NCBI GenBank assembly: GCA_027487905.1
Contig: JAIYCR010000033.1
Location: forward strand, 1-64,000
DNA: 64,000 bases
From: Rubrivivax sp.
Lineage (GTDB): Bacteria; Pseudomonadota; Gammaproteobacteria; Burkholderiales; Burkholderiaceae_C
Direction: 5' to 3'
Positions 40,413 to 49,017 of this stretch are shown in pieces (position 1 is the stretch's first letter; each line of letters opens with the position of its first letter). The translations under genes were made by a program, and so were the position numbers. The notes beneath the pieces were generated by a model, which was not told the DNA's origin, did no database searches, and saw only the letters and a list, made by a program, of their open reading frames with translations.

Positions 40413-41269
40413 GCGACGGCGACCGGGTGCTGCACGCGGTGCGCGAGCAGCTCCCACACGGGCGTGAGCGGCGAGGGCAGCGGGGGCAGGCGGCCCAGGT
40501 CGGTGTGGCTTTCGTCGGGGCTGTGGAAATCGCTGCCGCGGCTGGCCGCCAGGCCGAACTCCTGCGCCATGGCCGCGTACTTGGCGTAGTCGGCCTGGCT
40601 GTGGCTGCCGGTGACCACCTCCACCGCCCGGCCGCCATGCCCGATGAACTCGGTGAAGAGGGCGTATTCCTGGGTGGCGGTGAGCCGATATCGCCCTGGG
40701 TGGGCGATCACGGCCACGCCGCCGGCATCGTGGATCCAGCGCACGGCGTCGCCCAGCGAGGCCCACACGGTGGGCACGAAGCCGGGCTTGCCGTCGGTGA
40801 GGAACTTGCGGAACACCTCGGAGGTGTCCGAGCACACGCCCGTCTCGACCAGGAAGCGGGCGAAATGGGTGCGCGAGATCAGGTCGGGGTTGCCCACGTA
40901 CCGCAGCGCGCCTTCGAAGGCGCCTCGGATGCCCACCTTGGCCAGGCCGTCGGCCATCGCCTGCGCGCGCTCACGGCGCCCGCCGCGGGTGGCGGCCAGG
41001 CCCCGGTGCAGCTCGGCATCGTCGGCGTCGAAGCCCAGGCCGACGATGTGGACCGTCACGTCGCAGAAGCTCACCGACACCTCGGTGCCGGTGAGATAGG
41101 CCATGCCCTGGGCATGGGCGGCGTCGCGGGCGCGCGATTGCCCGCCGATCTCGTCGTGGTCGGTCAGGGCCCAGAGTTCAACGCCATTGGCACGGGCGCG
41201 GGCGGCCAGCGCCTCCGGCGTGAGGGTGCCGTCGGAGACGACCGAATGGCAGTGCAGGTCGGCGTTCAT
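40409..41269 (-). CDS. PHP-domain phosphoesterase (RNase AM/TrpH-like)
   Basis: 286 residues from ATG at 41269 (MNADLHCHSVVSDGT); a GTG at 41293 would add eight residues. PHP metal ligands: DLHCHS, LTDHDE, GTEVS, VIAHPGRY and GSDFHSPDE. Homologues (E. coli YciV) degrade 3'-phosphorylated nucleotides and trim 5' ends of rRNA. Upstream of, and coupled to, the EamA gene. Confidence 0.9.
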   Translation of the reverse strand: MNADLHCHSVVSDGTLTPEALAARARANGVELWALTDHDEIGGQSRARDAAHAQGMAYLTGTEVSVSFCDVTVHIVGLGFDADDAELHRGLAATRGGRRERAQAMADGLAKVGIRGAFEGALRYVGNPDLISRTHFARFLVETGVCSDTSEVFRKFLTDGKPGFVPTVWASLGDAVRWIHDAGGVAVIAHPGRYRLTATQEYALFTEFIGHGGRAVEVVTGSHSQADYAKYAAMAQEFGLAASRGSDFHSPDESHTDLGRLPPLPSPLTPVWELLAHRVQHPVAVA

Positions 41270-41398
41270 CCAGAGCAGGGGGATTTCAGACACGGGTCAG
41301 GGCAAACACTGAGCGATTGTCAGGCCAGGCGACCGCAGGCGGCGTCTCCGCCGCGTCAGCCCCGGCCCGCGGGTGAAGGGCGTCACGCGGTCATGCGG

Positions 41399-42643
41399 TC
41401 ACGGTGCCGTCTGCAGGCGCAGCAGCGCGCCATCGCGCGCGTCGGTGAGCAGGTAGATGAAGCCGTCCGGGCCTTGGCGAACGTCGCGGATGCGGGCCTG
41501 GCCCTCAAGCAGACGCTCCTCGCGCAGCACCTGTCGCCCGTCGAGCACCAGTCGCACCAGCATCTCCCCGCGCAGCGCGCCGATCAGGAGACTGCCCTGC
41601 CAGCCTGGGTAGCGATCGCTGGTGACGAAGGCCATGCCGCTCGGGGCGATGGAGCGTGGCACCCAGTTCCTCAGCGGCGGCTCGATACCGGCGCGTTCGG
41701 TGCCCTCGCCGATGGTGGTGCCGATCACGTATTCCCGTGCGGTGGTGATCACCGGCCAGCCGTGGTTCGCACCTCGCCGGGCGATGTTGAGTTCATCGCC
41801 GCCCTGGGCTCCATGCTCGTGGGCCCACAACTCGCCCGTCTGCGGGTGCAGGGCCGCGCCCTGGACGTTTCGGTGGCCCAGGCTCCAGATCTCCGGCCGC
41901 GCGCCGCTGCGCCCCACGAAGGGGTTGTCGGCGGGCACGCCCCCGTCCGCGTCGATGCGCACGATCTTGCCGTTGTGGTTGTCCAGGCCCTGCGCGTCGT
42001 CGCGCCGGCTGAAGCGGTCGCCCAGCGTGACGAAGAGCCGCCCGTCGCGGTCCCACACCAGGCGGGAGCCGAAGTGGTGGCTGCTGGACACCCGGGGCAT
42101 CTGCCGGAAGACGACCTGCAGGTCGGTCAGCCGGTTGCCATCCAGGCGGGCGCGCGCCACGGCGGTGCTGTTGGTGGACGGGGCCTGGGCATCCGGTTCC
42201 GAGTAGCTGAGGTAGACGAGCCGGTTGCTCGCGAATTGGGGGTGAAGGCTCACATCGAGCAGACCGCCCTGGCCGCGGGCGGCCACGGCCGGCACGCCTT
42301 CGACCGGCGGGCCGATGCGACCGCTGCGGGTGTCCACGATGCGCAGACGACCGGGCCGCTCGGTCACCAGCACGCGGCCTTCGCGCTCGAAATCGGGCAG
42401 GAAGGCCAGGCCCCAGGGGTGCTCCAGGCCGGTGGCCAGGCTGACCGTGCTGACGGTGGCGGCGGCTCGGGGTGAGGTGGTGGCGGATGTGGCGGCGGCG
42501 GTGGCGTTGGCGGGGGCCACCTGGGCGGCCAGCATGCCGGGCGGGGCGCTCAGGGCGCAGGCCAGGGCCAGCACGGCGGCAAGCCGACGGGTCGCCGAAC
42601 GGCGGGGCGGAAGGCCGTGGGTGCTTGGGAGGGGGTGGGTCAT
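41399..42643 (-). CDS. PQQ-dependent sugar dehydrogenase-like protein (Asd/YliI type), exported
   Basis: 414 residues from ATG at 42643. Signal sequence RRLAAVLALACALSAPPGMLA. Beta-propeller motifs: LEHPWGLAFLPDF, GQGGLLDVSLHPQF, SSSHHFGSRLVWDRDGRLFVTLGDR (candidate catalytic His), and ELWAHEHGAQGGDELN, RRGANHGWP. Soluble aldose dehydrogenases of this fold oxidise sugars in the periplasm with PQQ. No PQQ synthesis genes are in the window. Downstream of a second, lipoprotein-type copy. Confidence 0.88.
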   Translation of the reverse strand: MTHPLPSTHGLPPRRSATRRLAAVLALACALSAPPGMLAAQVAPANATAAATSATTSPRAAATVSTVSLATGLEHPWGLAFLPDFEREGRVLVTERPGRLRIVDTRSGRIGPPVEGVPAVAARGQGGLLDVSLHPQFASNRLVYLSYSEPDAQAPSTNSTAVARARLDGNRLTDLQVVFRQMPRVSSSHHFGSRLVWDRDGRLFVTLGDRFSRRDDAQGLDNHNGKIVRIDADGGVPADNPFVGRSGARPEIWSLGHRNVQGAALHPQTGELWAHEHGAQGGDELNIARRGANHGWPVITTAREYVIGTTIGEGTERAGIEPPLRNWVPRSIAPSGMAFVTSDRYPGWQGSLLIGALRGEMLVRLVLDGRQVLREERLLEGQARIRDVRQGPDGFIYLLTDARDGALLRLQTAP

Positions 42644-42853
42644 GCGCGTTCCGTGGGGGTCTGGGCGACGGCACTGGCGGATGGGCCGCGGTGCGGGCGG
42701 GCATTCGGCAAGGCGAAGGCCCGGGAACCGACCCGGCTTGCGCCACGCCTTGATCGACGGAGTGTGCCGATGCCTGGCTGGCAGCGGCTGCAACGCCAGG
42801 GCTCAACCCTCGGCCCCGGCTGGTCTTGCCGCCCGTGTCGACGATTGCCTGGC

Positions 42854-44194
42854 TCAACGATCCAGCCGCACGATGCGGCCGTCGTCCGTGGCCAGGTACA
42901 CCCAGCCGTCCGGCCCCTGGGCCAGGTCGCGCACCCGGCCCAGGCTTTGCAGCAGCTGCGAGCGGCTGACCGCGCCGGTGTGCTCGTCCACCGCCACCCG
43001 CCACAGGCCGGTGCCGGCCAGCGCGCCGATCAGCAGCTGGCCGTCCCACTCCGGGAAGCCGCTGCCGCGCAGCACGATGAGGTTGCTGGGCGCGGTGGAT
43101 GTGGGAACCCAGGCGGTCACCGGTTCGGTGAAGCTCAGCCCGTTCAGCGGCGAGTGAAGCCCGCCGCCGGCCCGGCAGTCCGGCCCCACCGGGGCGCCGT
43201 AGGCGCAGCCGTAGCTTCGGAGCGGCCAGCCGTAGTTGCGCCCGGGCAGGATGCGGTTGAGCTCGTCGCCGCCCTGCGGACCGTGCTCGGTGGACCACAC
43301 CGCGCCGGTGGCGCGGTCCACGGCCAGGCCCTGCGGGTTGCGGTGCCCGAGGCTCCACAGCTGGGGCAGGGCCCCCGCGCCGAAGGCCGGATTGCCCGCC
43401 GGCGTGGACCCGTCGCGCGCCACGCGCATCAGCTTGCCCAGAGACATCGCCGGATTCTGCGCAAAGCGTGAATCGGGGGCGCTCGGGCTGTCCTGGCCGC
43501 GGTCGCCCAGCGAGACCAGCAGGGTGCGGTCGGGCAGGAAGGCCAGTCGCGAACCGAAATGGACGCCGTCCTGGGCCACCTTGGGCTGCTGCTGCAGCAG
43601 CCGCTCGAAGCCGCTCAGCGTGCTGCCCTGCAGCCGCAGGCGGGCAACGGCGGTGCCCGACAGGCCGTTCGTTCCGGGCTCCTGATAGGCGATGTAGACA
43701 TGGGGGCTGGTGGTGGCGAAATCAGGGTCGACCGCCAGACCGAGCAGGCCGCCCTGGCCGCCGTCGCGGATCTGCGGGCCGGGGCTGGGCCAGGCGAGCG
43801 TGCTGCGGCTTCGACCGTCGGCCGACACCTGCAGCAAGGCGCCGCCCTTCTGCGCCACCAGCAGCCGTCCATCGGGCAACCAGGCGATGGACCAGGGGCT
43901 TGCGAACCCGCTGGCGAAGGTGCTGCTGCGGGGGATGAGCGAGCCGGGCGCGGCGGGCGGGTTCAGTGCCGCGGGGACGATGGCGGGGGTGGAGGTGGAG
44001 GCGGGTTCGGAAGCCGCGCCGGGAGCTGACACGCCGGCGCCACCGCAGCCCGAAAGCACGAGGCTGGCCAGCAGTGCGCCGGCCGCCGCGCGGCGGGCGA
44101 GCGCCGCGTGCAGGGCGTGCACGGCAGGGGCGGCCGCCGGGGCTGCAGCAGCGCCGGACGGACGTTCAGCGGTTTGGCGGTGGGATCGGGGCAT
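42854..44194 (-). CDS. PQQ-dependent sugar dehydrogenase-like lipoprotein
   Basis: 446 residues from ATG at 44194. The lipobox LVLSGC at about residue 50 implies a lipid anchor, after an unusually long Ala-rich N-terminus. Propeller motifs parallel the neighbour: FASPWSIAWLPDGRLLV, GQGGLLGLAVDPDF, DGVHFGSRLAFLPDRTLLVSLGDR, EHGPQGGDELN, LPGRNYGWP. Extra Cys residues (YGCAYGAPVGPDC) may form a disulfide. The 210-bp gap to the next copy shows no feature. Same fold, probably different localisation or substrate. Confidence 0.88.
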   Translation of the reverse strand: MPRSHRQTAERPSGAAAAPAAAPAVHALHAALARRAAAGALLASLVLSGCGGAGVSAPGAASEPASTSTPAIVPAALNPPAAPGSLIPRSSTFASGFASPWSIAWLPDGRLLVAQKGGALLQVSADGRSRSTLAWPSPGPQIRDGGQGGLLGLAVDPDFATTSPHVYIAYQEPGTNGLSGTAVARLRLQGSTLSGFERLLQQQPKVAQDGVHFGSRLAFLPDRTLLVSLGDRGQDSPSAPDSRFAQNPAMSLGKLMRVARDGSTPAGNPAFGAGALPQLWSLGHRNPQGLAVDRATGAVWSTEHGPQGGDELNRILPGRNYGWPLRSYGCAYGAPVGPDCRAGGGLHSPLNGLSFTEPVTAWVPTSTAPSNLIVLRGSGFPEWDGQLLIGALAGTGLWRVAVDEHTGAVSRSQLLQSLGRVRDLAQGPDGWVYLATDDGRIVRLDR

Positions 44195-44316
44195 GGCGCG
44201 CTCGCGAACGGGACTCGGGCCTGGGCGGCCGGAGCGGAACACCGGATCGACCCCGCGAGTGTGGTGCGCGCCGGCCGTACCGGACGCATCCGTTTGCAAC
44301 CGCCGGTGTCCGCCCT

Positions 44317-44386
44317 CAGCGCCCCCCCTTCGGCGCTTCCCCTTCGGTGCTCCCCCCTCCGCGCTCCCCCCTACGTGCTCCCCCTC
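44317..44386. repeat. C-rich 14-bp imperfect tandem repeats at the recJ 3' end
   Basis: Five units of about 14 bp, variants of CGGTGCTCCCCCCT, run from 44317 to 44386 and reach the recJ stop codon (44385-44387). Confidence 0.75.
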
Positions 44387-46139
44387 AGCCGGCCGCCTCC
44401 ACCACCATCTGAACCCGTTCCCGTCCGTTCCACTCGTCCACCGTCAGGCGGTAGGCCAGGCGCACCCGGTCGGCCAGGGGCTCGGTGCGGCCGAACCAGA
44501 TGGCTTCGCGCAAGGTGCCGTGGTGCCGCAGCGACAGCTTCAGGTGGCGCTCGCCCACCAGGCGCTGGCTCACCACGTCGACCTCGTCGCAGAACAGCGG
44601 CGGCTCGAAGGAAGGGCCCCAGACCTGGGCGTCCAGCGTTCGCACCAGCGTGGCATCGAAGGCATCCGCGCCGAGCGGGCCGTCCACCCACACGGTGCGT
44701 TGCAGCGTGGCGGCGTCCAGGCCCTGGGCGGCCACCGCCTGCAGGGCCTGGGTGAAGGTTTCCAGCCCCGCCTCGTCCAGCGTGCAGCCCGCGGCCATCG
44801 CATGGCCACCGAAGCGGTGCACCAGCCCCGGGTGGCGCTTGACCACCAGGTCCAGCGCGTCGCGCAGGTGAAAGCCGGGAATGGACCGACCCGAACCCTT
44901 GAGCAGGCCGTCCTGGCCGCGGGCGAACACGAAGGTCGGCCGGTGCAGCTGGTCCTTCAAGCGGGCGGCGACGATGCCCACCACGCCCTCGTGGAAGCTC
45001 GGGTCGAACAGCACCAGCGCGGGCGGCGGCTCGCCGCGCGTGGCCGGGTCGAGCAGCGCGCCCAGCGCGGCCTCGGCCTGCGCGCGCATGCCGGCCTCCA
45101 CATCGCGGCGCTCGCGGTTGATGGCGTCCAGCTGGCGGGCCAGTTCGGCGGCGCGGGCGGGGTCGTCAGCGGTCAGGCATTCGATGCCCAGCGACATGTC
45201 CGACAGCCGGCCGGCCGCGTTCAGGCGCGGGCCGATGGCGAAGCCGAAGTCCTGTGCGCTGGCCGTGGCCAGCGGCCGCCCGGCCACCGCGAAGAGCGCC
45301 TCCACCCCCGGCTGCAGCCGGCCCTGCCGGATGCGCTTGAGCCCCTGGGCCACCAGCCGGCGGTTGTTCGCATCGAGCCGGACGACATCGGCCACCGTGC
45401 CCAGCGCGACCAGGTCGAGCAGTGCGTCCAGCCGGGGCTGGGTGGCCGCGCTGAAGCGGCCGGACTCGCGCAGCCGCTGCCGGGTGGCCAGCAGCACATA
45501 GAACATCACGCCCACGCCGGCCAGGTGCTTGCTCTGGAAGCCGCAGCCCGGCTGGTTCGGGTTGACGATGACCGTGGCGTCGGGCAGCGGCACCCGGCCG
45601 TCCGGCCCCGCCGCCGCGGGCAGGTGGTGGTCGGTGACCAGCACGTCCAGCCCGCGCGCGCGGGCCGCGGCCACGCCTTCCAGGCTGGCGATGCCGTTGT
45701 CCACCGTGATCAGCAGCGCCAGGTCCGGCTGGGCGGCGAGCGCCAGCTCGACGATGGCCGGCGTGAGCCCGTAGCCATGCACCGTGCGGTCGGGCACCAC
45801 ATAGCGCACCTGGCCGGGGGCGGCACCGAGCAGCTTCAGCCCGCGCACCGCCACCGCGCAGGCGGTGGCGCCGTCGCAGTCGTAGTCGGCCACGATCACC
45901 AGGGGCCGCCCGCGTTGCAGCGCGTCGGCCAGCAGCGTGGCGGCCGCATCGGCGCCGGCCAGGCCGGCCGGGTCGAGCAGTCGACCGAGGGAATCGTCGA
46001 TGTCCTCGGCGCTGCGCACACCGCGCGCGGCCAGCAGCCGCGCCAGCAGCGGGTGGATGCCGGCCTGCTCGAGCGCATAGGCCGAGCGGGGGGCGGCGGC
46101 GCGAAGCGCGAGGGTGGGGGCTGCGGCGGGAGTGGGCAT
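44385..46139 (-). CDS. recJ: Single-stranded-DNA exonuclease RecJ
   Basis: 584 residues. DHH-phosphoesterase motifs: VIVADYDCDGATACAVAVRGL, LITVDNGIAS, VTDHHLPA, VIVNPNQPGCGF with FQSKHLAGVGVMFYVLLA, then GPRLNAAGRLSDM and the DHHA1-like RFGGHAMAAGCTL. 5'-3' exonuclease in recombination and mismatch repair. Complete and of normal length (E. coli 577). Confidence 0.96.
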   Translation of the reverse strand: MPTPAAAPTLALRAAAPRSAYALEQAGIHPLLARLLAARGVRSAEDIDDSLGRLLDPAGLAGADAAATLLADALQRGRPLVIVADYDCDGATACAVAVRGLKLLGAAPGQVRYVVPDRTVHGYGLTPAIVELALAAQPDLALLITVDNGIASLEGVAAARARGLDVLVTDHHLPAAAGPDGRVPLPDATVIVNPNQPGCGFQSKHLAGVGVMFYVLLATRQRLRESGRFSAATQPRLDALLDLVALGTVADVVRLDANNRRLVAQGLKRIRQGRLQPGVEALFAVAGRPLATASAQDFGFAIGPRLNAAGRLSDMSLGIECLTADDPARAAELARQLDAINRERRDVEAGMRAQAEAALGALLDPATRGEPPPALVLFDPSFHEGVVGIVAARLKDQLHRPTFVFARGQDGLLKGSGRSIPGFHLRDALDLVVKRHPGLVHRFGGHAMAAGCTLDEAGLETFTQALQAVAAQGLDAATLQRTVWVDGPLGADAFDATLVRTLDAQVWGPSFEPPLFCDEVDVVSQRLVGERHLKLSLRHHGTLREAIWFGRTEPLADRVRLAYRLTVDEWNGRERVQMVVEAAG

Positions 46140-46202
46140 GGGCGGATGCTGGGAAACGGACGAGCGAGGAGGGCGGGCTGGCGTGCGGCAGCAGGGCCTG
46201 GT

Positions 46203-47138
46203 TCAGAGCGACACCAGCAGCGCCCCGGTGTCCGGCGAGGCCTGCAGCCTGCGTTTCCAGCGGGCCAGCCGGCCCTCGATCGGGCACAGCGCCACGCTGC
46301 GCCGCTCGCCGCACAGGCTGATGCGAATCGGCTCGCCCCGCCGCTCGTGCTCGAGGGCCTGGGCCAGCGGGCCGGCGTCCAGCGCCTGCCAGGCCTCGGC
46401 CCAGGCGGTCCAGTCGGCTTGCAGCGCCGGGCCGTGCAGCGCATCGAGCACCTGCGGTCCTGGGCCCGTGGCCGGCTGCAGCACGCCGCAGCCGCTGAGC
46501 CAGAAGGAGTTCATCGGCAGCCGCCCGGCGGCCACCCGCTCGTCGTGCAGCGGGTGCTGGTAGAGCAGCATCTGCACTTCCTGCTGCAGCCGGCGCAGCA
46601 GCCGGGCGCCGCGGTCGTAGGGCAGGAAGGGGTCGATGTTGCGGCCCACCACCCGATCGGGCGACGCGGTGCGCAGCGTGGCCAGCGACGGGTGGGCGAG
46701 GTACCAGCGCCCGGGGCTGCCCCACTCGAACGCGAAGCCTTCGTCCACGAACAGCGGACGCAAGGCGTCGAAAAGGGTTCGGGCCTCGTCGGGCTGCAGG
46801 TCCAGCGCGGCCGGGTCGGACAAGGTGACCTGGTCGCGTCCGGCGTGCCAGTGCGCGGGGGTCAGCTCGCCCCAGGCGAGGTCGCCCACGTCGATGCCGT
46901 CGGCCTGAGCCCGCCAGGCCGCCAGCGGCAGGCAACCATCGCCGCCGCTCCAGCCCAGCGCGCGGGCCAGGGCCCGCTCGTGCGGCGGGCTGAAGCTGTC
47001 CGGGCCGGGGATGGGCCCGGGCTCGTCGAGGACGCACAGGCGGGCCAGCAGGCGGGACAGGTGGGGCAGGGGGGTGTCGCGCGCCACCTGCAGCGCCGCT
47101 TCGGACAGTCCGCTCGCGAAGGGAATCAGCAGGTGCAT
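46203..47138 (-). CDS. COG4255-type protein of unknown function
   Basis: 311 residues. N-terminal HLLIPFASGLSEAALQVARDTPLPHLSRLLARL, mid-region WYLAHPSLATLRTASPDRVVGRNIDPFLPYDRGARLLRRLQQEVQMLL, and LPMNSFWLSGCGVL. Such proteins are often labelled cofactor-independent phosphoglycerate mutase; I see no alkaline-phosphatase-superfamily metal motifs that would support that label. Regular neighbour of recJ in Burkholderiales. No signal peptide; function unknown. Confidence 0.75.
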   Translation of the reverse strand: MHLLIPFASGLSEAALQVARDTPLPHLSRLLARLCVLDEPGPIPGPDSFSPPHERALARALGWSGGDGCLPLAAWRAQADGIDVGDLAWGELTPAHWHAGRDQVTLSDPAALDLQPDEARTLFDALRPLFVDEGFAFEWGSPGRWYLAHPSLATLRTASPDRVVGRNIDPFLPYDRGARLLRRLQQEVQMLLYQHPLHDERVAAGRLPMNSFWLSGCGVLQPATGPGPQVLDALHGPALQADWTAWAEAWQALDAGPLAQALEHERRGEPIRISLCGERRSVALCPIEGRLARWKRRLQASPDTGALLVSL

Positions 47139-47186
47139 CGCCGCATTATCGAAGCGGCGCGCCGGGCGGCCCCGCGGCGCTGGCTT

Positions 47187-47813
47187 TCAGAAGTCCATCG
47201 CCGCGAGCAAGGCGTCCACGTCGTCCTGCTTCAGGGCCTTGTCCGGCACCTGCGGGCCCTGCAGCTGGGCATCGGCCTGGATCAAGGCGGCCAGGTGCTC
47301 GGGCTTGCTGTCCATCAGCAGCCCCAGCAGCTGGGTCTCGGTCTGGCTGATGATGCCGATGACCTTCTTGATGACCTGGCCGGACAGGTCCTGGAAATCC
47401 TGGGCCAGCATGATCTGCGACAGGTGCGAGGCCTGGGCCAGCGCGAAGGCCGCCTGCTCGCGCTGGGCGCGGGCGGCGCGCTGCAGGGCCTGGGCGGCGT
47501 GCGGGTCGGTGCTGGCGGCAGCCGCGGCTTCCAGCTCGGCGGCCAGGGCCTCGGCTTCCGATTCGCGGGTCGCGCAGGCGGGGGTGGCCTCGTCGACGAG
47601 GTTGAGCACGCGGTGGGCAGCCGACTCGGTCATCTGGCCCACGTAGGACAGGCGGTCGCGCGCATCGGGGATCTCGCCGGCGACCCGCCGGATGTGGGCG
47701 TCAAGGCCGAGCTCGACCACTGCCTCGTGCAGCTGGCGGGTGATGCGGCCCAGCCGCTCGATGGTGTCTTCAGGGTGCGGGGAGCCTTCCGCGCCGATGG
47801 GGGGATTCGACAT
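47187..47813 (-). CDS. cheZ: Chemotaxis phosphatase CheZ
   Basis: 208 residues. Long helical bundle with the catalytic region ILAQDFQDLSGQ-type segment (MLAQDFQDLSGQVIKKV near 135, Gln nucleophile-positioning residue) and the C-terminal CheY-binding peptide QDDVDALLAAMDF. Removes phosphate from CheY-P. Placed downstream of fliR, with its own weak predicted sigma-28 promoter. Confidence 0.95.
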   Translation of the reverse strand: MSNPPIGAEGSPHPEDTIERLGRITRQLHEAVVELGLDAHIRRVAGEIPDARDRLSYVGQMTESAAHRVLNLVDEATPACATRESEAEALAAELEAAAAASTDPHAAQALQRAARAQREQAAFALAQASHLSQIMLAQDFQDLSGQVIKKVIGIISQTETQLLGLLMDSKPEHLAALIQADAQLQGPQVPDKALKQDDVDALLAAMDF

Positions 47814-47875
47814 CGACTGATCCTCAGGGGGTGGACGGGCAGCGGGCCGGGGCTGCCTCGATGGAACTGCCTGTC

Positions 47876-47903
47876 ATATCGGCTTGCCGCCATGCGGGCT
47901 TGA
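47876..47903 (-). promoter_or_regulatory. Possible sigma-28 promoter of cheZ
   Basis: Minus strand: TCAAGCCC (47903-47896), 12 bp, GCCGATAT (47883-47876). One base longer spacing and one -10 mismatch compared with the fliD site. It lies 63 bp before the cheZ ATG, inside the fliR-cheZ gap. Confidence 0.45.
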
Positions 47904-47939
47904 GCGCAGCGCGCGGGCGTCCAAGCACGGGCGGCGGTT

Positions 47940-48701
47940 TCAACGGAAGTGGGTGAGCATGCGCTCCAGGGCCATGGTGAAGGGCGTCTGCATCAGCGGC
48001 AGCGTGAGCAAGGCGCCCAGCAGGCCCACGGTGAGGGTGACGGGGAATCCGATGGCGAAGATGTTCATCTGCTGGGCCACCCGGGAGATGATGCCCAGCA
48101 CCAGGTTCACGAACAGCAGCATGGCCACCAGCGGCAGCGCGATCCACAGCCCCATGTGGAAGATCTCGCTGCCCCAGACCTCCGGGCGCACCGCGCGGAT
48201 GAAGCCCAGCGGCTCGGGCCCCACCGGGAAGGCCTCGAAGCTGCGCACCAGCGCGGCCACCACCAGCAGGTGCCCGTTGATGACGATGAACAGCCACGCC
48301 ACCGAGGTGCCGAAGAAGCGGCTCACCGCAGTGGTCTGCCCGCCGGTGGAGGGGTCGAAGAAGCCGGCGTAGTTCAGGCCCATCTGCAGGCCGACGATCT
48401 CGCCGGCGAACTCCACCGCGGCGAACACGATGCGCACCGCGAAGCCCAGCGTCAGGCCGATGAACAGTTGCTGCAGCAGCACCATCAGCGCGATGCCCGA
48501 GTCGAGTGGCACCACCGGCATGGCCGGCAGCGCGGGCTGGGCGCACAGGGTGATCAGGAAGGCCAGCGCGATGCGAAGGCGCACCGGCACCGCGCGTTGC
48601 GACAGGATGGGCAGCGAGGTGAAGACCGCCAGCGTGCGGATGAAGGGCCACAGCAGCGGGCTCAGCCAGGCCCAGACCTGCGCTTCGGTGAAGGTGAGCA
48701 T
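47940..48701 (-). CDS. fliR: Flagellar export protein FliR
   Basis: 253 residues from ATG at 48701, about six membrane segments. Blocks: FIRTLAVFTSLPILSQRAVPVRLRIALAF, GFAVRIVFAAVEFAGEIVGLQMGL, ALPLVAMLLFVNLVLGIISRVAQQMNIFAIGFPV. Part of the FliPQR export gate in the flagellar type III secretion apparatus. Last fli gene of the run. Confidence 0.95.
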   Translation of the reverse strand: MLTFTEAQVWAWLSPLLWPFIRTLAVFTSLPILSQRAVPVRLRIALAFLITLCAQPALPAMPVVPLDSGIALMVLLQQLFIGLTLGFAVRIVFAAVEFAGEIVGLQMGLNYAGFFDPSTGGQTTAVSRFFGTSVAWLFIVINGHLLVVAALVRSFEAFPVGPEPLGFIRAVRPEVWGSEIFHMGLWIALPLVAMLLFVNLVLGIISRVAQQMNIFAIGFPVTLTVGLLGALLTLPLMQTPFTMALERMLTHFR

Positions 48702-48721
48702 GCCCGGCCCTGCTGCGGCCC

Positions 48722-48991
48722 TCAGCCGACCACGGTGGGGATGGAGGCGATCGTGCGCTGCAGGTACTCGACCAGCGAGTTGAGCATCCACGGGCCGGCC
48801 ACCGCCAGCACCGCGACGGCGGCAATGATCTTGGGCACGAAGGACAGCGTCTGCTCGTTGATCTGCGTGGCCGCCTGGAAGATGCTCACCAGCAGGCCGA
48901 CGGCCAGGATGGTGAGCAGCACGGGCGCACTCACGAGCAGCAGCAGGTACAGGCCCTGCTGGCCGAGTGTGAAGACCTGGGTGGCATCCAT
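48722..48991 (-). CDS. fliQ: Flagellar export protein FliQ
   Basis: 89 residues, two membrane helices; VLLTILAVGLLVSIFQAATQINEQTLSFVPKI is the family core. Export gate subunit. Gaps of 26 bp to fliP and 20 bp to fliR. Confidence 0.95.
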   Translation of the reverse strand: MDATQVFTLGQQGLYLLLLVSAPVLLTILAVGLLVSIFQAATQINEQTLSFVPKIIAAVAVLAVAGPWMLNSLVEYLQRTIASIPTVVG

Positions 48992-49017
48992 GGGGGGGTC
49001 GCGCCGGTGCGGCGGTT

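Noticed and set aside
43710-47903. A 1397-codon rightward open frame across the dehydrogenase, recJ, COG4255 and cheZ region
   Set aside because: It is opposite to genes with clear motifs, has His/Arg/Gln/Gly-heavy shadow composition and no recognisable domain; long antisense frames are expected at this GC content.
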